Origin: Silene conica
Lineage: Eukaryota; Streptophyta; Magnoliopsida; Caryophyllales; Caryophyllaceae
DNA: 64,000 nucleotides
Assembly: GCA_029255685.2 (NCBI GenBank)
Contig: CM055317.2
Coordinates: 69,987,460-70,051,459 of the forward strand
Direction: 5' to 3'
Shown: piece by piece, positions 48,445 through 60,610 of the stretch
Layout: each line of letters begins with the position of its first letter
Position numbering within the stretch: position 1 is the stretch's first letter
The notes under the pieces: generated by a model
Seen by the model: the letters and a program-made list of their open reading frames with translations, nothing else
Told to the model about the DNA's origin: nothing
Databases searched by the model: none
Made by a program: the position numbers and the translations under genes

Positions 48445-49220
48445 TAGCATATTAATACCTAATAAGTCTAAACTTTTGTATATTACTACCTAATATGTTT
48501 AATTATTCAAATAACAACCTAATAAGTGTAAAAACTTACACGATTACTACCAACATGACGGAAATTGCTAAAAAATGACGGAAATCAGTTTATTTATAGT
48601 CCCTTTTTATTTCAAACCTAAATTAATACCTATATTACCCTTCCCCGCTCTTTCCTTCGTTAAAACACAATTCTCTCATTCAATAAAACTCATTTCTTGA
48701 TTTTAACTCCTCCATCAATCTCCTTCCATTTTCCCAAAATTCATTCACTTTCTAATTTCGCTCCATTTTTCATCTCCATAAGTTGGGAGAATTATACACA
48801 AGCAGAGATCCAAGGGACTAAACCCATGAAAAATAAAAAATCTGATATATAAATTTCAACAAATTAAACTTAATTAATTAATATTAGTATAAACCAGTAA
48901 AACAAAAAAAAAAAAAAAAAAAAAAAAAGCAAAGAAAGGAAGCATACATGGCGTAAGTCAATGGTGCGATGATCAATTTGATGAAATTAATTAAGTGTTA
49001 TATAGAAAGTTGGGAGGGAGCCAAGGAGGGAGGGGATATTAATGGAGGGTTTAAATCGTCATTAAACGTATTCCGAACATTTAAAACTAACTTAAGTTCG
49101 ATTCCGTCAAAAAGGTAACAAAGTGATTAATGTTGTGTGATTTTAGGTAGTAAGTTGCAAAATTAATTATATTAGGTAGTAATACACAATTTTTTGAAGT
49201 TATTAGGTAGTAATTTATCG
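48445..49220. mobile_element. Foldback element with ACTACCTAATA-rich ends
   Basis: The left 130 bp carries TACCTAATA at intervals ending near GACGGAAATTG. The right 130 bp is an inverted relative, ending TTAGGTAGTAATTT. The middle has a pure A run at 48902-48928. The ends are approximate and no target duplication is clear. Confidence 0.5.
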
Positions 49221-49959
49221 TATTTCCTTTTTTATACTCAAACTTTCAATTATAAATATGCTACCAAATATAAATGATCCTTATATGATATTAAAAATAT
49301 TTATAATTATTTACTAAAAATGTTCTCATAAAAAAATTGACAATTAATATTTCATTGAAAAATAAAAAAGTTTATACTTCAGTTTCTCATTTGTTTTTCC
49401 TCAACAATTCCCAAGTAAGGTACTCGTTAGAGAAAAAACACTATTTTTATAAAATCGCTTTTACAAGACACATTTTTTGCTTAAGATAATGCTTCTAAAA
49501 ACATCGAGTAAATGTAACATATTAAAAAATCGTTATTATTTAACTATTTTGGTAAAAAAAATATGCGTAAAAAAGTATCACAAAATACATTTTCAAATAA
49601 AGTAAGTACTCTTTTAAACTCATACAGTACTAGATAGTAGTCATAGACTCATAGTACTCTGTATTACTTTAGTTAAAATTTGTTAAAATATAGTAGTAAA
49701 TATTTGTCTTAAAATTAAAACAGGTCAAATAATACACCAAGTCAAACAAGTCTCTACTATTAAAGGACGTTTGGAAAGGGAAACAAAGTTACTCATTCTG
49801 TTTGTTGGTGTTTGTTTGACATAAAGGAATAAAACTCCCTTCTTTACCCCTTAATCTATCTAATTCCTTGTTACCCTTGTTACCCTTCAACCACTTTCTA
49901 CCCTATCACCACACTTGCGACTACCATAATTTTAGAATCCATGTGAATTAGAAAATATT

Positions 49960-50110
49960 TTTTGGTTGCATATAGGAAATGCAATTCATGTAAGCATTTA
50001 CAATTACCTAATTATGGAGGAATTGCAAATCATAGGAGCTTCAAATCCAAGTGAACTGAAGTAACCAAACAAAAGGTCAGTTTTGCAGTTCACGTGAATT
50101 TTATCATTAA
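49960..50110 (-). repeat. Fragment of the 26881-27209 MITE family, inverted
   Basis: Read on the minus strand, it follows the same order as the intact copy: TTCACGTGAA, TTTTGTTTGGTTAC, then TTTGCAATTCCTCCATAAT and ACATGAATTG. Clear termini are missing. Confidence 0.6.
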
Positions 50111-50473
50111 ATAATTACATTCTTTTAGAAAATATTAATAATTAATCCATATTATTTCAGACTGTTTGAAGAAAGATCGCATGCAGTATATAAATTGAAA
50201 CAACAAGTCTCATGTGCAATGACTGCATTCCGTGTTTTTTTTGCAAAATGTGACCATTTTTCGAAAAAGTAACCATTGTTTGATAAATAGTAACTACTCT
50301 AACAAAAATAATTATTTTTTAACCATAAAAGTGGTAACCAATTAAAAATATTTACACTTATTTTATTTTTCATTCACAAAAATAAAAATAAGTAAACATC
50401 TCGTTGGGACGGAAGGAGTACATGCGACACGAGCATTTGTTAAAATTGAACATGTGGTTAGAAGAAGGGTAGT

Positions 50474-50480
50474 TATAAAA
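50474..50480 (+). promoter_or_regulatory. Candidate TATA box of MLO-like gene
   Basis: A TATAAAA-like motif lies about 340 bp before the start codon and is followed by a CT-rich leader (about 50540-50620). The fit is plausible but a second AT-rich option exists near 50690. Confidence 0.35.
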
Positions 50481-50816
50481 TGAGAGAAAGTAAAGAGACC
50501 TAAATTTAAGCAAACTTAAAAACCAACTCTTGGAAGTTTGTTAGTTTTCTACACACAATCAAACCATCACTTCATCTTCATCTTTACTCACATTTTTTCT
50601 TCATTTTTCCATCACTAATCTTCACTTAATAATTAATATCCATCATTTTCACTAACAATTTCATATTTTATACCTTTTCAGTTTAATATCATTTATAAAA
50701 CCGCGTTTTTTGTCTATATCTACCTATAATCCACATCATTTATTACTCAAAAAAAAAAAGATCAAATTTTTATCATTTGAAATTTGGATTTTTTTTTATA
50801 ATTATTGGAATTGAGA

Positions 50817-53800
50817 ATGTCAGGAGGAGGAAATGAAGAAGAAGAATCAGGATTACAGTTTACACCAACATGGGTTGTTGCAGTTGTTTGTTTTATAATT
50901 ATTGCAATTTCTCTTCTTGTTGAAAGATGCATTCATTATGGTGGAAAAGTATGAATCTTTTCTGTTTTTTTTGATGTTTTTTGATAATTTACAGTTATCC
51001 AGATCACATTTTGTTAGAATATTTGAAATTTGTTGATGAATTTGTGTTTTTTTTGGGTGGTTTTATGTTAGGCATTGAAGAGGAAACATCAGAAGCCATT
51101 GTATGAGGCATTGGAGAAAGTTAAAGAAGGTAAAACCGTCTTTTTATTGGTTAGATACTCGTTTATTACTATGAGACTGTCTTTTTACTGGTTAAATACT
51201 CGCGGTCTTTTTACTGGTTAAATACTCGTTTATTACTACGAGACGGTCTTTTTATTGGTTAAATACTTGTTTATTACTATGAGACCGTCTTTTTATTGGT
51301 CAAATACTCGTTAATTACCATAAGACGGGCTTCCCTTTTAATATCTACTGTAAAAGTTGTGAACTTTAATTGTTGTTTCCGATTTTGCATCTGTGGAAAT
51401 TTGTACAGTACTTATCTTTGCTTCACATGATAAAAGTTGTGAACTTTTGTTGTTAATTCGAATTTTGCATTTGTGGGTATTTTTGGGTAGTTAAACTTAC
51501 TTTGTAATGTATGTGATTATGTTAATTTTAGGTAGTGAAAGTTGCCCCCTCCGTCTCAATCATTTGTTTACCCATTTGTTTACCTTTTTTTGTCCTGTGC
51601 GAGGAGTATGAGTACTTTAATCGAAGTTAAACAAATGATTTGGATGCACTAGTGGGTAATCTATTTGATTTTATGGATTTCTGGGTTTAATTTGATTGGA
51701 TAGCTTGTTATTAAGGATTAGTAGTAGTAACTAGTACTAGTAGTAACTGCTATTAACTGTTTTATCGAACTTTCAGAAACATGTAGGACCAAGGGTATTG
51801 TATTGTTGTAAATTGTTCTGGTTTTTGTTTTTTACTTTTACGAAGCTAGTTTTTGAGTTGAATTTGATCTGGTAGAATTGGTGATAAATGAGAATTTTGG
51901 GCAATTTTTACTGATCTGTTAATCCTGATTTGTTATGGTAGAGTTGATGCTGTTGGGGTTCATATCCCTGATGCTAACAGTTTTGCAAGGGGCAATCTCA
52001 AAAATATGCATTCCTGAGAGATATGTCACCAGCATGCTTCCTTGTAAACCTGAAAAACATGAATCCTCGGACACTGGCGCTTCAACTACTGAGCACCTTG
52101 GTGGGCTTAGACGGTTGCTTTCCGAATCTGCTATGTCGCAGGCTGATTACTGTGCCAAAAAGGTAAAGTGAGATGTTTGTCATGCTGTTCATCCATGTTT
52201 TTTGCTGTTATATTGGCGTTAAGTTGTCTTGCGGTTGTGTATGTGTTGTCGGGTCTGGTTTGAATTATTGTAAACTGTAAAGTACTCCGTATGATATGCA
52301 GTTAGTTGTCTATTTGTCTGTAGTGCATTGTTTATTGTGTATTATTCCCCTAATTGATGCCTAGATTTATGATTTTAATAATTCCTTCTTATTGTATGTT
52401 GAAAGCCTTGACGGTACTTTGTTTATTGTTCTTCCTCGGACTCTACATTTTTCATGCGTATTCCTGATTAGGTCTCCGAACCTACTTCTTATTAAACTAA
52501 TTTTTTGCTCTCTATCATACGTAATGGGAAAAGAATATCTGTTTTCCTTACATCTATTTGTAAATACGTAAGCAATTGTTTTGAAGGGAAATGCACCTGA
52601 TATTTCTACATCTTACGTACATCGATCTCTGGAAAGATGTTACGAATTCTGTATCTATCAAAAGAAGAATAATGGAGTGAAACCGTGAAAGCGTGGTGAC
52701 CAACATGAATAGGGTTGGTTCCACATACTAGGGGGCTAACATAGACATTTTCCAGTGTGCCTAAAAGCACGATGTCATTTAAATGAGCGAAGTTAAGCAA
52801 TTAAGCATCAATTCACCATACACGGATTGTGAGTTTTTTTAGAGTACAAGGTAGTTTGGGAAGGATTCTTTTTTTTATCGGTCCTGGTATCTGGTTTAGC
52901 GGCTGGTCTGTGCAGAAATTTATGGTTTGAAAATTATAGATAAAATAAATCAATTTTGCAAATAACTCGCGCATCAGTTAGAATCCTTGATTTTTTTCCC
53001 GATGTTTCACTTGCTCTGAATACCTAGTGTCTTAGTGTATGTATTCAGTAACATTTAGCTTTTTTCGTGCTAATATTCATCAAATCATCACTATAACTAT
53101 TATTACTTCCTTTTGCAGCATCAAGTTCCGTTTTTATCTATTGAAGCACTTCACCACCTTCATATCTTCATTTTTGTCTTGGCGGTTGTTCATGTCACTT
53201 TCTCTGTTCTGACTGTACTTTTCGGAAGTGCAAGAGTAAGTATGCAGTGTTCTCGTCACTGTTCTGTCCTTGTTTTTCTGGCTGGTTATGCTATGTTCTA
53301 TACTTACGCTAGTTTGTTTTCAGTTTTGCTAATATGTTTTCCATGTCATAGATACGCCAATGGAAGAAGTGGGAAACTGCTATTGCAAAGAATAATTACG
53401 ATTCTGAACAGGGTAAGAAGTCTAAGAACTGTTAGATAAATATCGCAGTCATTTATCTAGTTATAGCTTTATTTGTACATTGACTACTTATTGTGTTTCC
53501 GTGTTCTATTTTTTTTAAGTGACTGTATGCGTCGTTGACTGTTTTAATGATAATTCATGTTAGCGATTTTGTCGTTGTTGTTTACCTAGCTAACTTTTTT
53601 TGTCGTCATCCTTCTGCATTTAAAAGATGAGATCATGCAAGTTTTTAGTTCTTTTTAGTTTGATACATTTCCTCTTGAAATTGCGTTTCACCTAGTTTGA
53701 ATTTCCTGAACACCATGCATATTTATAAGGTAGCAGTTAAATTTTCGTCAGCTTGTATTAGACGGTCTTATAGCTTTTTCTCAACTGTAATTTTTCAGCT

Positions 53801-56447
53801 TTAAGACGGCCAACAGTAACTCATGTTCATGACCATGACTTCATTCGACAGCACTTTGTGGGCGTCGGTGAAAATTCGAGTATGCTCATTTGGCTGGTAA
53901 GTGTATTTTTCTCTAGGCTTCTTTCGATAAGTATACCTGTCTAATTTTCTACTCCTAGCCAAGGTGATTGTCTTTGATGCAAAGTGTGCCAAATAGAGAC
54001 GGACAAGGGCGAATTTGGTCAGATTTTTACCCATCTGACATGACTATTTTTGTTTGTCATTTGCAGCGTGCTTTTTTTAAGCAATTTTATGGCGCTGTGA
54101 CAAAAGCAGATTACGTGACATTGAGGATGGGTTTCATTATGGTATGCACTTCATTAAGGATTTGTGTCTTCGCCATACCCGTGTATTGTTTTTTTACTTC
54201 AAGTTTATACGTTTTGGTTGAACTGTCTGAGGATTCGATAGCGTTGTTGTCTTGCTGATTGAGATCCTTACGATTTCTGGTTCAGACCCATTGCAGGTCA
54301 AACCCTAAGTTCAACTTTCACAAGTACATGATTCGGGCTTTGGAAGATGATTTCAGGCAGGTTGTTGGGATAAGGCAAGTGATTTATTTATAATAGTTAA
54401 TCCCATGACGGATATACGTATCTATGCATATTTTTGCACAGTCTCTTGAATCATGGACTAATGTTCTAATTTTTCGATGCAGCTGGTACCTTTGGTTATT
54501 TGTGATCATCTTCTTGTTGCTGAACGTTGGTGGTAAGAATCTTCTGTAATTTAACGTGTTCAGTCAGATGCCTTATGCCACAATCTAGTAAATCCTCATT
54601 GTACGTAAGGTTAATATACAAAAGGCGGATACAAACAAGATTTTTAATAGAACTAATTAGACTTGATATTGTCCGAGAACTTCTACCAAAAATCCTTTTG
54701 TACGTTTTTCCCATAACACGTAAATGGCAATCACGATACTACAAGTTTTCCATTGGGATCTCCAGTTTCTTCGGTCTTTGAATCGTGGGACTCTTTTAAT
54801 CTCGTGATTGAGGCTCCGAGGTTGCTGTGTTATACACTTATACCTAGCCAACCAAAAACTCCTTGCATGACCTGCTGAGAAAACGAGCAAGAGAAAAAAC
54901 AGGTGTTCTGTTTCCTCTTCACATGTCCTCGTCACGTGTCCTCTTCACTAGGCTGACATAATGCAGTCATTTTTGTACTTCCTTCCTCAAACTTGTACTT
55001 ATTTGCTTTCCGTTATTCTTACTGTCGTGATTTATTCTTGCAGGTTGGCATACATACTTCTGGATCGCCTTCATTCCTTTTATTGTGAGTTATTCATGTT
55101 TTCACCTCACATTTGGTTTAAACGTTTGTTGCCCGTGCTGTGGTTAGGATAGAATTTCACTGCTCAGATACTTATGGGAGGGTTATGTACATACGGTTCC
55201 TTGTCGTGGGCATTGCAACTCGCTTCCATTTTTATCTTTTCACTTTATTTTTGGGGTCAATTTGGGTTTGGGTCTACTGGCAGTTCTATTAGGATCGGAT
55301 TTGGGTTAAATCGAGTTTGTCAGGAGTCAGAAGACTCAGAACCATGTAAATTTATCAACTGTACATACACCCCAAATTGTCAGGGTGTTGGAAGATTAAT
55401 GTTAATTCCTGTTTTATTTTTGCTCTAATATTTATGTATGCATCGGATTTTAGCTGCTTCTTGCCGTGGGAGCAAAACTGGAACATGTGATATCTCAGCT
55501 GGCTCATGAAGTTGCTGAAAAACACGTCGCCATAGAAGGCGACCTGGTTGTTAAGCCTTCTGATGAACATTTCTGGTTTGGTCGCCCTGAGATCGCCCTC
55601 TTCTTAATCCATTTCATCCTTTTCCAAAACGCGTTTGAGATTGCTTTTTTCTTCTGGATTTGGGTGAGTTTATTTTTTTCTTTTTTTTAAATAAAATTTA
55701 AGGCTCCGCGTTTATTCTTGATATTTTTTTGTGCATTCAACCTGACATAAACTCCGCCATTGAAAAAATGCAGGTGCAATATTCATTCAGCTCTTGTATA
55801 ATGGGAAAAATACAGTACATCATACCGAGGCTCATCATAGGGTAATTTCTTTTTTTTTTTTTTTTGCATTCCTATTCTAATTTTACCTTCTTTAGCACTG
55901 TAATACTCTCTTTAACTTTTTTGTTTCCGCTTGCTGCTACTTCTCCAGTGTTATTATTCAAGTTCTCTGTAGTTACAGCACTCTGCCTCTTTATGCCATA
56001 GTTACTCAGGTATCTTTCAACGCGTCTCTATTTCAGTTAGGTTATAGTAACACTCTAAATATTTGAGAACAAAAACGTGCAAAATGAAAAAAAAAAAAAA
56101 TCAGCTTTCTAGTGTCCCAGTATCTCCGTATGCCGGTATGCCATGTGTTATAGTCCGTTAGTCGATGCCATTTTCCTTGACATTAGTTTTTTTAACACAA
56201 TTTGAACGACAAATTGTAGATGGGAAGCAATTTCAAGAAAGCGATATTTGACGAGCATGTACAAGCGGGTATCCTTGGGTGGCGGGATAAGGTGAGGAAG
56301 AAGAAAGAACAGAAAGAATCTGTTAATGGTTCTTCCCAACCCCAACCTGCTTCGACTTCAACATCAACTGAGAATTCTGTCATCAGACTTCAACTTGCAA
56401 GACTTGCCCGAAAGGACGGGGATGAGATTCAACCAGTCAATGACTAA
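50817..56447 (+). CDS. MLO-like seven-transmembrane protein, 14 exons, 502 aa
   Basis: MLO proteins are plant-specific plasma-membrane proteins with seven helices and a cytosolic calmodulin-binding tail. Members act in mildew susceptibility, pollen tube and root signalling. Exons: 50817-50948, 51072-51129, 51942-52162, 53119-53235, 53352-53412, 53799-53896, 54067-54141, 54286-54374, 54483-54532, 55044-55084, 55454-55663, 55774-55841, 55949-56009, 56220-56447. The frame is intact and the length is usual. Visible family blocks are FTPTWVVA at the N terminus, EALHHLHIFIFVLA, RQWKKWE, THCRSNPKFNFHKYM, WHTYFWIAFIPF and KLEHVISQLAHEVAEKH. IMGKIQYIIPRL and LPLYAIVTQMGS follow. The calmodulin-binding part should lie in exon 14 near residues 430-460 (KKAIF...GW). 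It resembles the MLO1/13/15 group, tentatively. The intron after exon 8 starts GC, not GT. Confidence 0.95.
51132..51325. repeat. ~50-bp tandem repeats in MLO intron 2
   Basis: About four units of GTCTTTTTATTGGTTAAATA with CTCGTTTATTACTAYGAGAC follow the exon 2 donor by a few bases. One unit is partly deleted. Confidence 0.85.
51544..51643. mobile_element. Decayed Stowaway-like MITE in MLO intron 2
   Basis: CCCTCCGTCTCAATCATTTG at the left and AAACAAATGATTTGG at the right are inverted relatives. The right terminus is degraded. Confidence 0.45.
54375..54482 (+). other. GC-AG intron in MLO-like gene
   Basis: The donor reads ATAAG|GCAAGTG and the acceptor GATGCAG|CTGG. Using this donor joins GIS to WYLW with no frame break, exactly the family sequence. 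No GT donor nearby does so. The donor context AG|GCAAGT is the usual strong context for GC donors. Confidence 0.85.
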
Positions 56448-56950
56448 GAAACCGCTGGTGTTTTCTGTCTCATTTTTTGCACATTAGGCAGACGTCTGCA
56501 CGAATGAGTTGGTAAGGACATGTGAGGAAGAGTAGTAGTATCTGGCTATCTGCAGTATAACGTATGTAGCGGGGTGTAATATGCATATAGCCTCGAATTT
56601 TATGTATTGGAAGGATACTGTAGTATTATGTAGATGGGCTGTAATTACAAACAGGATGGTCTAACCTTTACTTAAGAATCATGCTATATTTTCAGCACGA
56701 GAGACGACTCTGAACGGCATTTAGTTCCTGGACGGATTTTGAATGGCTAAAAATGTTTCATTACACAGAAAAATTCATGCAGAAATCGCATAAGACCTAC
56801 GTAAGTACACAACAAACAATCTGATGGATTTTGAAAGGCAAATAATGTGTTTCAGTACACAGAAAAAAGCTTGCGTGATGATATACTTCAAAACGCTTGT
56901 TCGATGACATAGTTCAAATACACTTGTAATCGTAACAGCTACAACGAAAT
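56448..56950. other. Shared 3' region of convergent MLO and cofactor C genes
   Basis: Only 503 bp separates the MLO stop from the stop of the gene on the opposite strand. Both 3' untranslated regions must fit here and may overlap. No other element is seen. Confidence 0.6.
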
Positions 56951-57958
56951 TCAGGTATCAGCAGTGGATAAGCAAATAGTATTCAAACGTTCAGATTCTG
57001 GAAGAATAGACCAGTTAGGAGACTGCAATGCTCGCAACCACTTAAAATCATCAACATTCGCCCAATTCCCGGTTTCTTCATCAAGTTTTGAGTCACTTAG
57101 ATCGTCTTCAGACCCTTCATACTTCAAACAATATGGCGCAAACCTTACTCCACTGCTATCCTCAATTATGGGACGGCTTCTGACCCTCAAGTAAAAGTCA
57201 CATGCCCTAGCATTATGAATCCTGATCTGATGTGATGCCAACACAAATACACATTCTTCTGCGTCATCAATCAACACTGAACCTAGGGCAGGGCCTGCGT
57301 ATATTTTACAGTTCCTCAATTTATGAATAAAAATTGCTCTTGGCTTACCCATAAGTCTCACCTCACAAGAACTGAGATTCGATAACGTAAACTCCCCCAC
57401 ATTCTTTCCCTTCAAATTCTCCACCAAAGTCTCCCCTTCTCTATTTCTAAATCCCGGGGTATCTTGTACAAGGCATGTGTCTTCATTAGGGAGAATATTA
57501 GGTTTCTCGACTTCAACCTGTTCTGGCATGGGAGAAACTGGCATCTTCGGCTTTGCAACTTTGTTTTTAAAAGAGAATTTCTTTCGAGGAACGAGTTTCG
57601 ATGAAACATTATCAAGAGATTCTCTAAGGTCCGAGATTGTTTTGAGTGATGCACGGACTTCATACGAAGGCAAGTGATATGAATTCTCGGCAAGTAGCTT
57701 CTCAAGATCAGCGATAGAAGAAGAGACACTATCAAGGTCTGTTTTGGTGAAAGACTCGAGGGATTGATCAATGCGAGCAAGTTCTGCAGTAATTGATTGC
57801 TTGTGATCAGCAAAACAAGCCAGGAAGGAGTCAGTTGATTCAAACGATGGAGATGAATCCGACACTTTGTCTCGAGCACGAGATTGGTGACGATTAGATA
57901 GCCGTTCCATCATTGCTTGATGTTTCTTTTGAATAGCTTCATCACTATTGTCTTCCAT
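56951..57958 (-). CDS. Tubulin-folding cofactor C (TBCC), 335 aa
   Basis: Cofactor C acts in the cytosol in the last step of alpha/beta-tubulin dimer assembly, stimulating GTP hydrolysis by tubulin with cofactors D and E. The coding region is one exon. Residues about 40-125 form a helical N-terminal (spectrin-like) domain with regular heptad-like leucines, followed by a basic linker (about 122-140). Residues about 175-320 form the C-CAP/TBCC beta-helix domain, seen in GEFTLSNLSSCEVRLMG, AIFIHKLRNCKIYAGP and VFVLASHQIRIHNARACDFY. R246 in the QIRIH motif sits where the GAP arginine finger of TBCC and RP2 is known. The first ATG is followed by an acidic start (MEDNSDEA) and fits the family. A probable leader intron lies upstream (57962-58680). 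Length and domain order are complete. Confidence 0.93.
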   Translation of the reverse strand: MEDNSDEAIQKKHQAMMERLSNRHQSRARDKVSDSSPSFESTDSFLACFADHKQSITAELARIDQSLESFTKTDLDSVSSSIADLEKLLAENSYHLPSYEVRASLKTISDLRESLDNVSSKLVPRKKFSFKNKVAKPKMPVSPMPEQVEVEKPNILPNEDTCLVQDTPGFRNREGETLVENLKGKNVGEFTLSNLSSCEVRLMGKPRAIFIHKLRNCKIYAGPALGSVLIDDAEECVFVLASHQIRIHNARACDFYLRVRSRPIIEDSSGVRFAPYCLKYEGSEDDLSDSKLDEETGNWANVDDFKWLRALQSPNWSILPESERLNTICLSTADT

Positions 57959-57961
57959 TGG

Positions 57962-58680
57962 CTAGAAATCGGCTAAACTTACCTAATCTCTTACCGGTTT
58001 CAAAACCCTAGAGACGACTGATTTGCCTCCACACGAAAAACACTTCCCAAATGCCTACAAATTAGCAACAACCCAACAACATCAACTACAAGTCTAACTG
58101 CCTTAAACTTACAACATAATCAATTTAGCTAGCATTAAACGAACCATATAGCATAAAAAGCAACCGTCTTAAGCTTCAGTCTATCTGAAATAAGATTTTG
58201 TGCTTTACAGTATGCTTCTCAATCACACACAAAGTAAATGATACTGAATTTAATAAAATTAAGAGATTACACTCGCTTCGTCCCGATCATTTATTTACCT
58301 CTATAATTCTCTGTAAGCGGTTTTTTTAATCAAAGGTAAAGAGACGATTGAGACGGAGGGAATACATATAACAAACACAAATGAAGATTGCCCGCAAAAT
58401 CAATTACTCAAAACAGCATTCTATTCCAAATCATCTTAAAATTTGATTTAATCAACAAATTTGCAAACATCAATCAAAACTCATGTAAAAAGATACAATC
58501 TTGCATCAAAAGGAATAAAACCCATCTCAAATTCTTGAAGAATAATGGAATTAAGCACAAAAAATTGATCAAAGACATTAAAAGAATACAACATTTCAAT
58601 AAATCAATAATATAAGGAGAGAATGTATGAACTATAAAAACAATAATTAAGAAAAGTAATTGGGTTTGAAAGGTTGTTAC
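57962..58680 (-). other. Probable 5'-leader intron of cofactor C gene
   Basis: On the minus strand CAACAAAG|GTAACAACC is a good donor and TTTCTAG|CCAATG places an acceptor three bases before the start codon. The intron would be 719 bp and would contain a MITE. Transcript data are absent, so this is inference. An alternative donor, ACCG|GTAAGAG, lies nearer the start. Confidence 0.5.
58270..58362. mobile_element. Short Stowaway-like MITE
   Basis: The ends CACTCGCTTCGTCCCGATCA and TTGAGACGGAGGGAA form imperfect inverted repeats, flanked by TA on both sides. It is only 93 bp. It lies in the probable leader intron of cofactor C. Confidence 0.65.
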
Positions 58681-58799
58681 CTTTGTTGTTGGCTAAGAAA
58701 TTGGATCAGTGAGCTCCCCGTCAGGGAATCAATGGAAAGAGATGCAGGAAGACTGGAAGAGAGATGGAGAAGGGGTGGTTTTACTTTGGAAGGGTAATT

Positions 58800-59508
58800 T
58801 CAGGAACAAAAGTTGTGATGGATCGTTTTCAGATTGCCACCAGTAATTCCGTTTCTAATGAGAATTTGTGTTTTAAAAATGATTATTAAAATTTCTTTTC
58901 GGGGGAAAAATTAATGTACACGGTGTATTATTTAGAATTTATTTATTTATTTTTGAGTATATAAATATTTTTCGAATGTATTAAAGTTTATAGTTTGATT
59001 TTAATTTTTTTCTGTCAAAACTCAAATTTAAATTTCATATTTTTAATGGAGTAAAAGACTCGTTATTCTTTGGTTTATGAATTATAATGGAATAAATCAA
59101 AATGGCTCACTAAAGTGGTTCCACTTCTTTCTTTTGTAAAGTAACGGTTTTTCGATGTAGTTCTTGACGCAATTTTCATATTGGGTCATTCGAAAACAAC
59201 CTTTTTGTGTATATTCGACCTCTCTTACCCCGCAAATCGCAATGTGGCGCGGGAACCATTGAGACATTGGGTGTTGTTGTCGTCGTCAAAACTCAACTTT
59301 AACTTAGCTTATATTTAATAATTTAGACTTTTATTGTGATTTTTTGAACTTAATGTTTAAGTGAATGAATTCATAAACTTTATAGTAAAACTCAAAATTT
59401 AAAAACAAAACTCGAAAACTTTGTTATAATGCTTAAAAACTACAAAACTTCCGTAGTATATAAGACAGTGGTGTGACTGGTGTTCATTGTCCACAATTGA
59501 TAACAAGC
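58800..59508. other. Intergenic stretch upstream of cofactor C gene
   Basis: No gene or bounded element is recognised. Confidence 0.4.
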
Positions 59509-59511
59509 TTA

Positions 59512-59867
59512 GGGTAACATTATTGGGGGGTCTTAAGACAAGACTTTCTTAAGTTTTAAGACAAGACTCCCTCAATTTTACCAATAATCTACCCGAGTTT
59601 TGAGGAAAGTCTTAAGTCGAGTCTTGAAAATCCAAGACTCTCCTTAAGACTTTGGTGGGTCTTGACCCCACTAAAAGTGGTTTAATAAGTATGTAAAAAG
59701 AAAAAGTAAAATGGAAAAGTAGAGTCTGAGGTGAGTCTGACGGATAATGTATAAAGTTTTGGATGAGTCTGAGGTGAGTCTGAACAATAAAAAAATAATA
59801 AAAATTAGTGGAAATCTGATGTGGCAGAGTTTTAAGATTTTGGGGAGTCTTACGAATAATGTTACCC
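59512..59867. mobile_element. PIF/Harbinger-like MITE with TTA target duplication
   Basis: The terminal inverted repeats are GGGTAACATTATT and, reversed, GGGTAACATTATT. TTA flanks both sides (59509-59511 and 59868-59870). It is 356 bp with many AAGACT/AGTCTT motifs. It is non-coding. Confidence 0.85.
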
Positions 59868-59870
59868 TTA

Positions 59871-60428
59871 TAATTTGCTTGTTGTGGGTCTCTTCATAGA
59901 GGTAAGTTGCTAGTCAGAGAGTTCGTTCAATTCTCATAGATAAAGTTAACTTTAAATTTAGGAATTACGATTGTAAGCAGATATTTTGTTAATGTGTTTT
60001 GAATAAGTTGATAAATCAAGTTTCATATTTTTGAAAAAGTATTGTCTATATCAACTTTTTTAGGGGGCGTTCCTTTCACGCATGGGTATGAATTTGAAAT
60101 CAGGAATTATACTGGGTGGTATGGGACTGGAAGTTGGAACTCTATACCTGATATCTTTTGTTTGTTTCAATTCTAGGTGGTATGAATTTGAAGCTGAGTT
60201 AGAGTTGAAATATGTAAAATCCAACACTTTACATAATAATTTTAACATATAAAATCATGAAAATAAAGATTTCATCAACTAATTATATAAAATATTTCGT
60301 TTACAATATGTCTTAATATTTATTTTAATTTTTTTTGTTTTTTTGTAGTTGAGTATCAATTTCATACTCACCCCTTACTTGGGTATAAGAAACATATACC
60401 TCGTGGGTTTGGGTATAAGAAACATCAC
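59871..60428. other. Intergenic stretch with GGTATGAATTTGAA repeats
   Basis: GGTATGAATTTGAA occurs twice (about 60085 and 60178) and GGGTATAAGAAACAT twice (about 60377 and 60411). A piece, TCTATACCTGATATCTTTTG, recurs at 60665. These hint at a broken repeat element, but the ends cannot be set. Confidence 0.4.
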
Positions 60429-60605
60429 AAATTCTCATTGTAGACGGAGGGTATCCGTCACAAGGAGAAGACGGATACCATTTTGTCTCACAAAATGTTC
60501 ATTTAGAGGAGAGAGAAGCATATGGGGTGCCCCACCTTGTCCCCCATATTCGTTTTGTGAGTGTCATTATCCGTCTCTCCACCCGACCCGTCACAAGCAA
60601 GACTA
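60429..60605. repeat. Unclassified GC-richer repeat with CCGTCACAAG motifs
   Basis: ATCCGTCACAAG and ACCCGTCACAAG occur near the two ends in the same orientation, with AGACGGATACC between. Its base composition differs from the flanks. It could be a MITE or SINE piece. A short frame through it is not a gene. Confidence 0.35.
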
Positions 60606-60610
60606 ACTGA

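Noticed and set aside
50398..50420. GGGACGGAAGGAGTA resembling a Stowaway end
   Set aside because: No partner terminus was found at a suitable distance, so it may be a remnant or chance match.
57412..57879. 155-codon minus-strand frame
   Set aside because: It overlaps the cofactor C coding region in another frame and has no domain of its own.
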